From Leptospira sp. B5-022 (GTDB lineage: Bacteria > Spirochaetota > Leptospiria > Leptospirales > Leptospiraceae), in the NCBI RefSeq assembly GCF_000347035.1, contig NZ_ANIJ01000032.1, positions 62,001 through 126,000 on the forward strand: a stretch of 64,000 bases of DNA. The letters are read 5' to 3'. Under the pieces are notes generated by a model. It was not told the origin of the DNA. It saw only the letters and a program-made list of their open reading frames with translations, and did not search any database. The translations under genes and the position numbers were made by a program. This document shows, piece after piece, positions 50,896-62,140 of the stretch; position 1 is the first letter of the stretch, and every line of letters starts with the position of its first letter.

Positions 50896-52383
50896 TTACC
50901 CATCCAGAGACCGGATATACTCCAAATATGGTTTTAATTTGAATTTTTTAGATGCCGAATCCGAGGACATGCAGCGGATATTTCCAAGCACTGGCCTTTC
51001 CGGGAACCAAGGTCTATCGAATGCTCCAAAACACCAAAGAATACCCGTATAAGAATTAGGGTCCCGACCGTCATACGCATATTTATGATTCAAATCTTCT
51101 AATATACGAAATGCTTCTTCCGGTGAAGAAGACCATTCTATTACTTTTTTACCCCAAAGCATTCTGAGATAATTTTGGATGGTACCTGTTAAAACTAATT
51201 CTTTTTGAGCGGCATTCCAGATCGGGTCATGAGTGATCGCCTTCTCAAATTCTTCCTTGGTATAAATATATTCTCTCTTATCACCTCTATGAGTCTCCAA
51301 AGAAAGTTTTGCCCAATCCGGAAGAATGGAGAGGTCTTTTCTGAAACTAGGCTCCTTATAGAACAAAAGATAACCCAATTCTCTCCAAGTGAGGAGTTCA
51401 TCCAAAAATGAATTTATATTTGGGTTTGGATGAAAAAATCCTTCGTTCTTCCCTCTATAAGAATGATTTAAAGTATCCGGACTCCAATTTACATTAGGAT
51501 CCGACCCTAAAACCGCAGTGACAATCTCCTCCACTGAGATCATTCCGAAATGTAAGTAAGGCGATAAAGAAGAAGATTTGATCCTTTCCGGGGGTCTTGG
51601 CTCACTTCTCTCTTCCGAATAGAAAGGAAGTCCTTCCATAAGGAATTTTTTTAGAAGTTTCAATCCTTCCTTCCTTCCTCCCAACTTACCGGAAACGGGA
51701 AGAAGGTCCGGATACCGGGCATTCATTTTCTGCAAATAGGAGGGAATATCCTCTTTCTTCCCTGAAAATAGAAAATTCGGTTTTTTTAAAGTATCAGAAC
51801 TTGGAATTCGATTCGGATTCGGTTTACGCTCTGATCTATGCACATAAGATTCCACGAACCTGTCATGAAGTTTCGGTCTCAAAACTCTGGCATAACCGAA
51901 AGATTTTTCATAAGAAGCCAATGGAGTAATCGAATTGGAATCCACAAGTAAAAGTTTGCAATTTAGGATCTCTCCGATCTTCTCCGCGTGTTCCGGCAGA
52001 AAGAAACAAGGGAAATCATCCGTAATCACAATGGATGCTTTTTCTAAAATCCCAGGAACTATCTCGGAAAGAGAATGATCTTTCGTTTCCACAAAAGGCC
52101 AATAAGTGAAACCGGCACGGGATGCATCTTCCGCAGTGTCACAAATCCCTTCTAAAAGAAATCGATGGAATCTTGGAGAACTCCACTCGAAATCCATCAT
52201 GACGGATTCAAAAATGACCAGGGGTTTTTTAAATTTTTTAGCAAGGTGGATGGAATAATCCAAAGAATGATTCCAGGACATTCTTCGATTGGCACGGATC
52301 CAATAAAGAATGTATTCTCCTCCTTCTAAAACCGGCTTTTTATTTCCTTCCCGGACCCTGATTAAATTTCTCTCTGAGAACAA
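50896..52383 (-). CDS. Class II CPD photolyase
   Basis: This 495-residue DNA repair flavoprotein reverses UV-induced pyrimidine dimers using light. Class II features are the start IRVREGNKKP with YILYWIRANRR, and the C-terminal blocks QNYLRMLWGKKVIEW and LNHKYAYDGRDPNSYTGILW. The start is TTG at 52383, with AAGG close upstream, because the next ATG lies within the conserved N-terminus. The distal gap before groES has a repeat arm and the CIRCE elements. Confidence 0.92.
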   Translation of the reverse strand: MFSERNLIRVREGNKKPVLEGGEYILYWIRANRRMSWNHSLDYSIHLAKKFKKPLVIFESVMMDFEWSSPRFHRFLLEGICDTAEDASRAGFTYWPFVETKDHSLSEIVPGILEKASIVITDDFPCFFLPEHAEKIGEILNCKLLLVDSNSITPLASYEKSFGYARVLRPKLHDRFVESYVHRSERKPNPNRIPSSDTLKKPNFLFSGKKEDIPSYLQKMNARYPDLLPVSGKLGGRKEGLKLLKKFLMEGLPFYSEERSEPRPPERIKSSSLSPYLHFGMISVEEIVTAVLGSDPNVNWSPDTLNHSYRGKNEGFFHPNPNINSFLDELLTWRELGYLLFYKEPSFRKDLSILPDWAKLSLETHRGDKREYIYTKEEFEKAITHDPIWNAAQKELVLTGTIQNYLRMLWGKKVIEWSSSPEEAFRILEDLNHKYAYDGRDPNSYTGILWCFGAFDRPWFPERPVLGNIRCMSSDSASKKFKLKPYLEYIRSLDG

Positions 52384-52399
52384 ATACCTTAATCCTTTC

Positions 52400-52423
52400 T
52401 GAACTCTGTGGTCTCCGTGCGAA
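52400..52423. repeat. CTCTGTG-type repeat, single arm
   Basis: TGAACTCTGTGGTCTCCGTG followed by CGAA is nearly identical to the right arm of the 43640 element. No partner arm is seen nearby. It lies just upstream of the photolyase start, on the far side from groES. Confidence 0.7.
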
Positions 52424-52514
52424 ACTCTGCAACTTCCAATTCGCTCTTAGACTTCCCCCCGCAGAAAACGGGAAATGAAAAATTCCGGCCTTTAGACGGA
52501 ATATAGACAATATT

Positions 52515-52541
52515 TTAGCACTCTTGACCTGAAAGTGCTTG
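52515..52541 (+). promoter_or_regulatory. CIRCE element 1 upstream of groES
   Basis: TTAGCACTC, nine bases, then AAGTGCTTG is an imperfect match to the HrcA operator TTAGCACTC-N9-GAGTGCTAA: the left half is exact and six of nine bases match in the right half. It lies about 80 bases before the groES ATG, and a TTGACC lies inside it. Confidence 0.8.
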
Positions 52542-52580
52542 ACCGCCTGTCCCTGTTTCGGATTTCCTGGAATTTACATT

Positions 52581-52607
52581 CAAGCACTCATATAATTCAA
52601 GTGCTAA
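52581..52607 (+). promoter_or_regulatory. CIRCE element 2 upstream of groES
   Basis: CAAGCACTC, nine bases (ATATAATTC), then AAGTGCTAA is a second imperfect CIRCE. TATAAT lies inside the spacer (52591-52596), where it could be a -10 element. The SD sequence AAGGAG follows at once, before groES ATG 52620. Repression by HrcA would block the promoter directly. Confidence 0.85.
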
Positions 52608-52619
52608 AAGGAGAAAGTC

Positions 52620-52907
52620 ATGGCGATTAAACCGCTAGGTGACCGTGTTTTGGTAGAGCCTAAACAAGACGCTGAAGAAAAGATCGGCAGCATCTTCGTT
52701 CCTGATACGGCTAAAGAAAAACCGCAAGAGGGAAAAGTTGTAGAAGTAGGAAGCGGACGTTATGAAGACGGGAAGCTTGTACCTCTAGAAGTTAAACCCG
52801 GTGATGTCGTTCTTTACGGCAAATATTCCGGAACTGAAATCAAATCCGAAGGCAAAGAATACTTAATCATTCGCGAAAGCGACATTCTTGCCATCGTGAA
52901 AAAGTAA
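52620..52907 (+). CDS. groS: GroES co-chaperonin
   Basis: This 95-residue protein starts [20 protein letters not shown] and carries [20 protein letters not shown] as its mobile loop, with the usual family length. It forms the seven-subunit lid of GroEL. The ATG at 52620 has AAGGAGAAAG upstream. It precedes groEL by 18 bases and is controlled by two CIRCE elements. Confidence 0.97.
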   Translation: MAIKPLGDRVLVEPKQDAEEKIGSIFVPDTAKEKPQEGKVVEVGSGRYEDGKLVPLEVKPGDVVLYGKYSGTEIKSEGKEYLIIRESDILAIVKK

Positions 52908-52910
52908 TAG

Positions 52911-54563
<1,653 letters not shown>

Positions 54564-54592
54564 TGCCTGCTCTTCCTTTCGGAAAGTAAAAG

Positions 54593-54619
54593 GCCGAGGA
54601 GTAATCCTCGGCTTTTTTT
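54593..54619 (+). terminator. Intrinsic terminator of groESL
   Basis: GCCGAGGA (54593-54600) pairs with TCCTCGGC (54605-54612) over a GTAA loop, followed by seven T (54613-54619). It lies directly after groEL and overlaps the stop end of the convergent giant gene by two bases. Confidence 0.92.
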
Positions 54620-57600
54620 ATAGTTTGATACCGAGGACTCGATCGATCTCTTTTCCATCCTTGGTAATCGTGTGGCTATATAATAAATTTAGAATAGAGT
54701 ATTTACTATATTTGGTCTTGGTCTCGTATTCCCAGTCCCAGAGAAGGCCTCCCATTATAGGAATTGCCAAAATTCCCATCGCATGCAAGCCGTTCATACT
54801 ATTCCCATATTGTTTATAGTAAAATAATCCGGGACCTACAAGCATCAGATCTTCTTCTTTGGAAATTTTTTGATTTCTATAATATAAAAGTCCTAATCCG
54901 AGCATATCGAATCTTCCGTCCTTTTCAGAAGAGAAATATCCTAAAATCGGCGGGATCAAAGTTGCTGTTCCGGCTGGATCCGAATGATAATAATAGACCG
55001 GTAGGAAATTCGCAAGGGTCTCTCCCGGAACCGATTTCCAACGTAACCAAAGGAAATTCGTATCCGAATAATCGGGACGTCTTTCATATCCTCCGAGTAG
55101 TCCACCGAAGACCGCTACCTTCGTTCTTTGGTCCTCCAATTCCGTATGGATCAAACCTAAAAAGAAATTTAGATTTCTCCTTTTGTAAGCGGATTCGTAA
55201 TAAGTATCAAAAACCCCCGCAAATCCCCAACGGGACCAATCCTTATCCTTATAACCGTAGGCCCCTAAGAAGAACCATAATATAGAATCATTCTCTTTCC
55301 AAGTAAAAGCAAGTGGAGCCAAGCCAAACGCCGTACGACTCGAATTATTCAGGTAAAAAGCCGGTCCGATTACTAATCTTTCTAAGCCCGAATTTCCGGA
55401 TTTATAATCGGTAATTAACAAAAAGTTTAAGTGTTTTTCCTTTTTAAAAGGATCGTTCTCCGATTCGAATCTATATACCGGAAAAAGATAAGACTTAAAA
55501 TAAGAACTAGTCGTTTCTTCTTTTTTTAGATCTTTAACGGTGTGTAACGTATTCGAAAAAAGGAAAAATGCGGTAAAATCCCTCCATTGGTCCACAACCT
55601 TCTCCGTGCTACCTTCTTTTGAGGAAACGGTTTCGTATTTGGAATAATCGATCAATTTCAGAAAGGTCACATCCCTTTTGAAATATTCCCGGTTTTCCGA
55701 ATTCTGTTTTTCGGAAAATGAATATAACATTGGGATCGGCAAAAAGTAAAAGGAAGAACTAGTTTCCAAACCTTTACTCCCGGAAGAAGAAAAGATCCCG
55801 ATAGGATTTGCGTTGAACGAATTCCAACTTCCTTCTTGGAATTCTGTTCTACCCGAATAATACAAAAGTCCCCAGGTAACTCTTTCTTTATAAAAATTAG
55901 GAACGTTTTTTTCCCTATTGGAATAGAAAGGATAAATTGCAAAAGAACTTTCCTGATCGGAACCGGAGCCGTTCAGTATTCCTAGTACATTCCATCCGGA
56001 ACCGTTCCCTTTGTTATAACCGTAATAAAGGATCGGCACGGTAGTATAAGATTCGACGACCTTCTCCCCTTCCTTCTCCGAACCGGAAAAATAAAAGGGA
56101 AATATATGAAAACGATTGGAGACCCTATCTCCATTTCTCTCAGTCGAAGAAGATACCAGACCCAGAAAATTCCCCTTAGAAACGGAAGCGGATGATTCGC
56201 TATAATAACCGAGCAAAAAGAATTTACTTTCGGAAAGATTTCTTTTCCAATAAAAACCCGGGATCGGAAGAAAATCCACCTTAGTGGATTGCTCCGAAGT
56301 TTCTCCAGCCCCCTTTGATCTATTAGAATAATAGAATGGAGTAAACAATGAAGTCGACTCACCGCCGTTCAATTCTTTCTTACTGGAATATGCCGATAAT
56401 AAAGTATAAAAGTTGGATTCGTAGGAATCTCCGGATGAGGACTGCACCTTAGAACCGAAACTTAAATAGATCGGTATTAAGAGGTGATAAGACTTTTCTT
56501 GGAATAGATCCTGGTTTTGGCTAGACTCCGAACCGGAATGAAACAGAGGCAAAAGTAAAGAATGAAAAGACCTGGTGGTAGTAGTACCTTCCACGATCCG
56601 TTTTCTATAATACAAAGGAGAAATCGTGCGAGAATGATCTTTTGATTGGTCGTGTGCGACCAAAGGAAAGATCCGAAATCCCCAGGCATCCGGAGAAAAA
56701 TATAAACGTGTAAAAGGCCAAAGAACCGAATAATCCCTTACCTCCCCTTGTTTTCCCCTTAGGAAACCTAAAAGAAGATAGGATTCTTGGAAATTTTCCT
56801 TTTGTTCCTGCCTTCCATAAAAGGGAAAAAGAACGAAATATGATTCGTCCCCGATCCGACTCCAGAAGAATAACGGAGCCGCATACACTTTATCCGAAGT
56901 TTTTTCGGACCAAGAAAACCAACTCAAAGGAAGAAGTCGGAAATGTCGCCTATCGTCTCCCTTCTCATAACTAAAAATCCCAAAGAGAGCGCTGACTCCC
57001 CAGAATGACCGGACCTTATCTCTGGTTAATCTATTATATTGACCAAGACCGTCTTTCTGCTGCGAATTATTCTCTTGAACTTGCTCAAGAATGATCTTAG
57101 AGGAAGATTCCGCCGGGTGAGTTTCCTTCCAAAATTGTACTTCTTCTTTTCCGACCGACGTTCTGCTAGATATACTGAACAAATTATAGAACAAAGAGAT
57201 ATCCGCGTCTAAATAATAATCCTTTTCATTCGCTCCGATGGATCCGGTCGCGGAACTTGTAAAACTTCCTAAAGTTTTGGAAGAAGAATAAGCTAATTTT
57301 AATTCTAAGGACTTATCCGCTTCGTAATAGTTTAACCAAAGAGGAAGGAACATATCCCCTTTGGACCTGGGATTATCCCAATTCCAGTATAATGGAAACC
57401 AAGTGGTAAACTCTTCCTTACGGACCTTATCCACATTCGAAAACCATAATAAAGGCCAGATCCACGTATTGTCTTTTTCTGCCGAACGATTCCAATAATG
57501 AAAAAGTCCGAAATGAGTATAAATATCTTGATCCTTCCCGAAACGGAAATAAAAAGGCAGGACTAAACGAAAACTATCCCGTTTATAAAAATAGAACGGA

Positions 57601-59567
57601 AATGCGTAACTATACTTTGCATCTCCCGCCTTATCAAAACCTCTTCCGAAAAGTCCGAGTACATTCCAATAAGAATACTCGTTTGTACTATTGGAAAAAT
57701 AAAAAGGATAGACCCGTCTTCTGGATTCCTGGTCGGTGTCGTATCGTTCATACAATGTAACTAACGAATATTTTTCGAACTTTGTCTTATATTCTTTTGA
57801 ATAGGACAGAGGGGTTATGAGTTCCTTGTATTCCGAAGTGTCGTTCCACTGGAAGATCGGCAGAAGTGTGTAACTTTCGGATTTATTTCCCTGCCAAGAA
57901 TCCCTGTAAAAATACCAGAACGGAAATAGGATCCATCTGTCGAATTGATCTCCGGCCTCGTTCCTCCTGGAATAGAATGGACCTACCCAAGTCCTAGTCT
58001 TATTCCAATAAGTGAATAACGGAATGATCCAAGTATATTCATTCCCAGCTTGATTTCCCTTCGCCCATAAAGGAAGAAAGTGAAAATACTCCTGTGATTT
58101 ATAAAACCAAAGAGGAAAGAAAAATCCGCGCTGAAATTTCCCCTGATCGTTCCAAGAAAGATAAGTATTGATAAAATAATTCTGAGAGGCTTCTTTTTCC
58201 TTATGTCGATAAAAAAGAAACCAAGGAAATAGAGTCGTAGTTTTGGAAATATCCGAAGAATAGTAAAAAATCGGAGTCATCACTTTTGACTCATCCGGTT
58301 TAAACGAATGATAATAGAGCGGGAAAAACAAAAACTTGGACGATCCTCTCCAATCCTTCGTATAATATAAATTTAAAGCATAAAAGTCCAGATCCGTTGC
58401 GGTCCGACTATAGTAGAACGGAGGAATTATACCGAATTTTTCCGTGCCGTTGTCGAAATAAGCGGGAAACAGGTAAAAGTAATCGTTCTTTTTGTGAAAC
58501 ATCAAAGGAAACAAGTAAGAAGAAGAATAATCCCCCTTCTCGTTCGCACTCCAACCGCCGATCAATAATACGTTTGTATCCGATTTCCCTCCTTTCTCCC
58601 ATTTTCTATTGAATACGATCGGAATATTAGCATTATAATTTTGTAATTCTCCATTATGATAGCTTCGATTTAAGAACAATAGCAGATAATAGGAAAATTT
58701 TTCCTCGTTCTTTCCCCCTCCTCCCAATTGAGGGGTTTCTTTCCAAGTCTGACCGAAAAGTGGGGTCAAGAAGGAACCTTCCTCTCCGCCATCCCAAGAA
58801 TTATAAGAGAACAACGGAAAGACGGTTAAATGAAAATTCTCTTTATCGGAATAAGAATTATAGAGTGTATTATAGAAGAAGATAGGGAAAAAACTAAAAT
58901 GGAATTTTCTTTTACCGGAACCCCAATACACCAAGGGAAGAATGGAACCGTAAGAAGATTCCCTATCTTCTCCCCAATGAAAGATCAGAAAATGGTTCCA
59001 ATCGTCATTTAAGTTCCGATTCCGAAAAAATAGAAAGGGAACCGCAAAGTAAAAGGATTCCTCTTTGCCGCTTTCAATCGTTTTACTTCTGCCGAACAAA
59101 GGAAAAAAAGAAGGAAAGGATACCCAACTCTCCGAAATTTTTTCTCCCCTTGATTCGTACGAGTTATAATGAAATAAGGAAAAGTTCACACCCGAATCGG
59201 ACTGAGGCTCCTGAATACGTTGTGCGTAATAGAAGGGAAAAAAATAAGAGCGAAAGGATTCATTTTCCTTTGCGGATAGATGATCGATGAGAGGAAAAAA
59301 ACTGGTCTGGGTGAACTTAGGATAATTCGTTCGGGTATAAAGAACCAAAATATTCAGGGAATAATGTGGGCCCCAATATTCTTCACTTGCAAAAGGAGGC
59401 AGCCTGAACCGATACTTATCCTCTTTATCGCTTCCTAAGATCGGTTTTTTTTCAGCAGTCAATGTGTCGAAGTAATCGACTGCGCCCAACTCCCAGGAAT
59501 GAAAACAAACTAGAAGAACGGAAATTAAGAATGAAATTTGCCTAAGTTTCGATAAATTCCTAATCAT
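54618..59567 (-). CDS. Giant aromatic-repeat exported protein of unknown function
   Basis: This is one continuous 1649-residue frame. It starts with a signal peptide (MIRNLSKLRQISFLISVLLV, then CFHSWELGA). From about residue 60 to the end it is built of repeating short blocks of about 15-25 residues, each with an aromatic-hydrophobic core around a proline: FPFYFYKRD, LPFYFRFGK, FPLYWNWDN, LPLWLNYYE, TPIFYYS, FPLWFYK. The blocks are separated by charged or glycine/serine turns. The pattern reads as many short beta strands, perhaps a long beta-sheet or barrel at the cell surface. The enrichment in W, Y and F is striking. I cannot assign a family or function. It overlaps the YggU gene by 8 bases. 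Confidence 0.85.
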   Translation of the reverse strand: MIRNLSKLRQISFLISVLLVCFHSWELGAVDYFDTLTAEKKPILGSDKEDKYRFRLPPFASEEYWGPHYSLNILVLYTRTNYPKFTQTSFFPLIDHLSAKENESFRSYFFPFYYAQRIQEPQSDSGVNFSLFHYNSYESRGEKISESWVSFPSFFPLFGRSKTIESGKEESFYFAVPFLFFRNRNLNDDWNHFLIFHWGEDRESSYGSILPLVYWGSGKRKFHFSFFPIFFYNTLYNSYSDKENFHLTVFPLFSYNSWDGGEEGSFLTPLFGQTWKETPQLGGGGKNEEKFSYYLLLFLNRSYHNGELQNYNANIPIVFNRKWEKGGKSDTNVLLIGGWSANEKGDYSSSYLFPLMFHKKNDYFYLFPAYFDNGTEKFGIIPPFYYSRTATDLDFYALNLYYTKDWRGSSKFLFFPLYYHSFKPDESKVMTPIFYYSSDISKTTTLFPWFLFYRHKEKEASQNYFINTYLSWNDQGKFQRGFFFPLWFYKSQEYFHFLPLWAKGNQAGNEYTWIIPLFTYWNKTRTWVGPFYSRRNEAGDQFDRWILFPFWYFYRDSWQGNKSESYTLLPIFQWNDTSEYKELITPLSYSKEYKTKFEKYSLVTLYERYDTDQESRRRVYPFYFSNSTNEYSYWNVLGLFGRGFDKAGDAKYSYAFPFYFYKRDSFRLVLPFYFRFGKDQDIYTHFGLFHYWNRSAEKDNTWIWPLLWFSNVDKVRKEEFTTWFPLYWNWDNPRSKGDMFLPLWLNYYEADKSLELKLAYSSSKTLGSFTSSATGSIGANEKDYYLDADISLFYNLFSISSRTSVGKEEVQFWKETHPAESSSKIILEQVQENNSQQKDGLGQYNRLTRDKVRSFWGVSALFGIFSYEKGDDRRHFRLLPLSWFSWSEKTSDKVYAAPLFFWSRIGDESYFVLFPFYGRQEQKENFQESYLLLGFLRGKQGEVRDYSVLWPFTRLYFSPDAWGFRIFPLVAHDQSKDHSRTISPLYYRKRIVEGTTTTRSFHSLLLPLFHSGSESSQNQDLFQEKSYHLLIPIYLSFGSKVQSSSGDSYESNFYTLLSAYSSKKELNGGESTSLFTPFYYSNRSKGAGETSEQSTKVDFLPIPGFYWKRNLSESKFFLLGYYSESSASVSKGNFLGLVSSSTERNGDRVSNRFHIFPFYFSGSEKEGEKVVESYTTVPILYYGYNKGNGSGWNVLGILNGSGSDQESSFAIYPFYSNREKNVPNFYKERVTWGLLYYSGRTEFQEGSWNSFNANPIGIFSSSGSKGLETSSSFYFLPIPMLYSFSEKQNSENREYFKRDVTFLKLIDYSKYETVSSKEGSTEKVVDQWRDFTAFFLFSNTLHTVKDLKKEETTSSYFKSYLFPVYRFESENDPFKKEKHLNFLLITDYKSGNSGLERLVIGPAFYLNNSSRTAFGLAPLAFTWKENDSILWFFLGAYGYKDKDWSRWGFAGVFDTYYESAYKRRNLNFFLGLIHTELEDQRTKVAVFGGLLGGYERRPDYSDTNFLWLRWKSVPGETLANFLPVYYYHSDPAGTATLIPPILGYFSSEKDGRFDMLGLGLLYYRNQKISKEEDLMLVGPGLFYYKQYGNSMNGLHAMGILAIPIMGGLLWDWEYETKTKYSKYSILNLLYSHTITKDGKEIDRVLGIKL

Positions 59568-59781
59568 AAACTTCCAGAAGTTTTAACTTACTCTTTTCTC
59601 CCTTTAGAATTTTTACCTTAGAAGGAGCTAGTCCAAATTCTTCCGCGACAGCTCGGACCACAGCATCATTCGCCTTACCTTCGATGGCAGGCTCTTTGAC
59701 TGCGATGACCCAAACACCGTCTTCCCCTTTCGTTACGGACGGTTTTTTAGAATTCGGTTTTACCCTGATCTGAATTTTCAC
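59560..59781 (-). CDS. YggU/DUF167 family protein
   Basis: This 73-residue DUF167/YggU protein has IQIRVKPNSKKPSV near the start and EPAIEGKANDAVVRAVAEEF, then LGLAPSK and GEKSKLKLLEV-like blocks typical of the family. I take GTG at 59781 as the start because GGAAG lies about 7 bases before it. A TTG at 59799 would add six residues. The function is unknown. It sits between murJ and the giant-protein gene. Confidence 0.85.
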   Translation of the reverse strand: MKIQIRVKPNSKKPSVTKGEDGVWVIAVKEPAIEGKANDAVVRAVAEEFGLAPSKVKILKGEKSKLKLLEVYD

Positions 59782-59801
59782 CGCGGATCTTCCGGGCAAA
59801 A

Positions 59802-61391
59802 TTACTTCTTACGAAATATTTTTCCAGCTATTAACCGTATCTCTTCCAGGCCCAAAAGCAGACTGATCGAGAAAAAAATTGCCATTCCAGGAAATATTGC
59901 GGCGCAGAGGGAGACCCGAGAGGAATTCGCATAACTTAAGCCCTTTTCCGCTAAATAGTCTAGGGCCCTAGGATGTATCATTTCTTTGTAAAAGAATAAA
60001 AATACAGCCATGCCTAAAAGTGGTAGGATCAATTTTGCGATTTTAGAAAGAAATCCTTCCCAAGGAAAAGCGACATCATGCTTTTTCAGGTTACTAGAAA
60101 GCACGGTCCAAGTTACGACGGTAGATACGGCGGAAGATAATGCGATTGCGGAATGTTTTAATAAAAAAATGAGGGAAAAGTTCAAGATCAGGTTCAGAAC
60201 AAATGTAAATGCTTGGACTCGCAACGGAGTTTTAGTATCTTGAAAGGCATAATAAGTGGAGATCAAAACCTTATTCATGCTGTAGAAAGGTACAGCTAAG
60301 GAATAAAAGATCAAAGGTAAGATCGTAGTTTCCGTCGCGATATGATCCCATCTCCCCCCGTAATATATGGAATCCAAGATAGGACCGGCCAAAATCCCGA
60401 TTCCAAGAGCTGCCGGTGCGGTCAAAAATCCCGCAAATCCTAAAACTCCCAACATTTCCTTAGGGACCTCGGAATGTTTATCCTCTTTCAAGGAAGAAAG
60501 TAATGAAGGCAAAGTTGTGGTCGCAAGCGCGACTCCAATGATCCCGGTAGGAAGTTGCACTAGCCTTTGTGCATAATCCAAACTAACTACGGCTCCTAAA
60601 CCGGGGTTCGTATTCTGCACATAGTTAGCTAAAAATATATCCACCAAAAGCCCGAGTTGGTAAAAACCGCCTCCGACAGCGGCAGGTAACATCAGTTTAA
60701 ATATTTTTAAAATAGCGGGATGTTTATAATTCCAGGAAAAAATCGGGCCTTCTCCGTTTTTGGAAACGTACCAAGCCTGAACACTTAACTGTATGATCCC
60801 ACCTCCCACGATCGCAAAACATAAAACTCTTACTTTGGTCAAAAGTTCCCATTCTACAAAAGGAAAAATTCCCAAAAATACGGTGAGATAACTTAAGTTC
60901 AGAATGATAGGAGAAAGAGAAGGAACGAAAAATCGATTTTTGACGTTGGAGATCGCCATATAGATCGAAGAGAGACTTGCCGTAACGATTAAGAAAAATA
61001 GAATATAGGTAAGCTCTACCACAAGACCCGAATATTCGGGAGATCCCCCTACCAGGATGGGAAGAGCAAAGGGAGAAAATGTAAAAACGATTACTACAAT
61101 ACTTAATAGGATTACAAAAAGAAAACTTAATACGGCCCCGCTCATCTTACGAGCAGCCATTACTCCTTCCTTCTCCGCATCGGAATACAACGGCATAAAT
61201 GATTGAGAAAGAGTTCCTTCCGCCAATAAATTACGGAACATATTCGGCAATCTATAAGCGACTGAAAATGCGGAGGCCACCGTACCTGTCCCGAAAGACA
61301 CGGCCATAAAATGGTCTCGGAACACTCCTAAAATTCTGGAAACGAGGGTGTAAAAGGAAAGAGCAAAACTTCTTCTGGCTGCTTGGGACAA
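59802..61391 (-). CDS. murJ: MurJ lipid II flippase
   Basis: This 529-residue membrane protein has about 14 hydrophobic segments and the MurJ signatures: VSRILGVFRDHFMAVSFGTG, SAFSVAYRLPNMFRNLLAEG and SQSFMPLYSDAEKEG. It moves lipid II across the inner membrane for peptidoglycan synthesis. No ATG exists near the start, so TTG at 61391 with AGGA four bases before it is used. It is downstream of the STAS/zinc-ribbon gene by 38 bases. Confidence 0.95.
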   Translation of the reverse strand: MSQAARRSFALSFYTLVSRILGVFRDHFMAVSFGTGTVASAFSVAYRLPNMFRNLLAEGTLSQSFMPLYSDAEKEGVMAARKMSGAVLSFLFVILLSIVVIVFTFSPFALPILVGGSPEYSGLVVELTYILFFLIVTASLSSIYMAISNVKNRFFVPSLSPIILNLSYLTVFLGIFPFVEWELLTKVRVLCFAIVGGGIIQLSVQAWYVSKNGEGPIFSWNYKHPAILKIFKLMLPAAVGGGFYQLGLLVDIFLANYVQNTNPGLGAVVSLDYAQRLVQLPTGIIGVALATTTLPSLLSSLKEDKHSEVPKEMLGVLGFAGFLTAPAALGIGILAGPILDSIYYGGRWDHIATETTILPLIFYSLAVPFYSMNKVLISTYYAFQDTKTPLRVQAFTFVLNLILNFSLIFLLKHSAIALSSAVSTVVTWTVLSSNLKKHDVAFPWEGFLSKIAKLILPLLGMAVFLFFYKEMIHPRALDYLAEKGLSYANSSRVSLCAAIFPGMAIFFSISLLLGLEEIRLIAGKIFRKK

Positions 61392-61429
61392 GAGATCCTA
61401 CATGTTCGGTGTTTCCGAACAATTCGAAA

Positions 61430-62134
61430 CTAACTGAATAGTTTCTCCATGTATCGAACTCCACCGGTGCGACTCACGTCAAACTGAATTCCGCAATTAG
61501 GACATTGATGACGACCAAGAGTTTTGATCCGAAGTCTTGCTCGACAAGACTCACAGTACAAGATCCTTTCTTGGACATTTCTTGCCTGTTCCAAGGAACG
61601 GTCCATATCCTTTCCGATCTTAGACTTCTCTGTAGGTTCTTGTCCCGAGATAGGAACAGTACTGATCTCAGGAACATATACATCGGACTTGCTCAAACCG
61701 GAAGATGGACTAGAATAAAACTGGATCGGCTTCGTTTGCCTGAGAGAAGAGACAGTTTCCGACTTATCGGATCTTGTCCTTCTATCCTCGATTTTCAAAG
61801 AAGAGAGCCAGACTTCCGCGTCCTTTTCATGTGCGAAAAAGTTCTGCTTCTTGTTCAGACCGAATAATCCTAAAACGAGTAGACCTTCTTCATTCCAATC
61901 GCTGAACGCAATGTTGCCGCCGAATTTTTCGAAGAAGTTTTTTAATTCCACAAGTGCGGAGATCCCGTCTTCTTCTATATAATCCACAAAACGAGAATTG
62001 ACTAGCACAAGTCTCTCCCCTTCTTCCCAGCGTGTTTTGATAAATCGCACCAGGTCGAACGCGGAATAGGAATCCAGCACTCCCTTAGGAGTTACCTTCA
62101 ATATATGTCCCAGTTTTGTAGTATGAATTTCCAA
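61430..62134 (-). CDS. STAS-domain protein with C-terminal zinc ribbon
   Basis: This 234-residue protein has an N-terminal STAS domain (about residues 1-115): GHILKVTPKGVLDSYSAFDL, then VLVNSRFVDYIEEDGISALV, the anti-sigma-antagonist pattern. The phosphorylatable Ser of classical members is replaced in VDYIEEDG. A disordered linker (about 115-190) follows. The end is a CxxC...CxxC zinc ribbon (YCESCRARL then RHQCPNCGIQF). It may relay signals to an RsbW-type kinase, but partners are unknown. It lies 6 bases after the membrane sensor-like gene. Confidence 0.8.
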   Translation of the reverse strand: MEIHTTKLGHILKVTPKGVLDSYSAFDLVRFIKTRWEEGERLVLVNSRFVDYIEEDGISALVELKNFFEKFGGNIAFSDWNEEGLLVLGLFGLNKKQNFFAHEKDAEVWLSSLKIEDRRTRSDKSETVSSLRQTKPIQFYSSPSSGLSKSDVYVPEISTVPISGQEPTEKSKIGKDMDRSLEQARNVQERILYCESCRARLRIKTLGRHQCPNCGIQFDVSRTGGVRYMEKLFS

Positions 62135-62140
62135 AAAAGT

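Noticed and set aside
58397..58612. Plus-strand frames inside the giant minus-strand gene
   Set aside because: They have no ribosome site and are fully inside the long frame. The protein they would give is low-complexity and charged, as expected of an antisense shadow.
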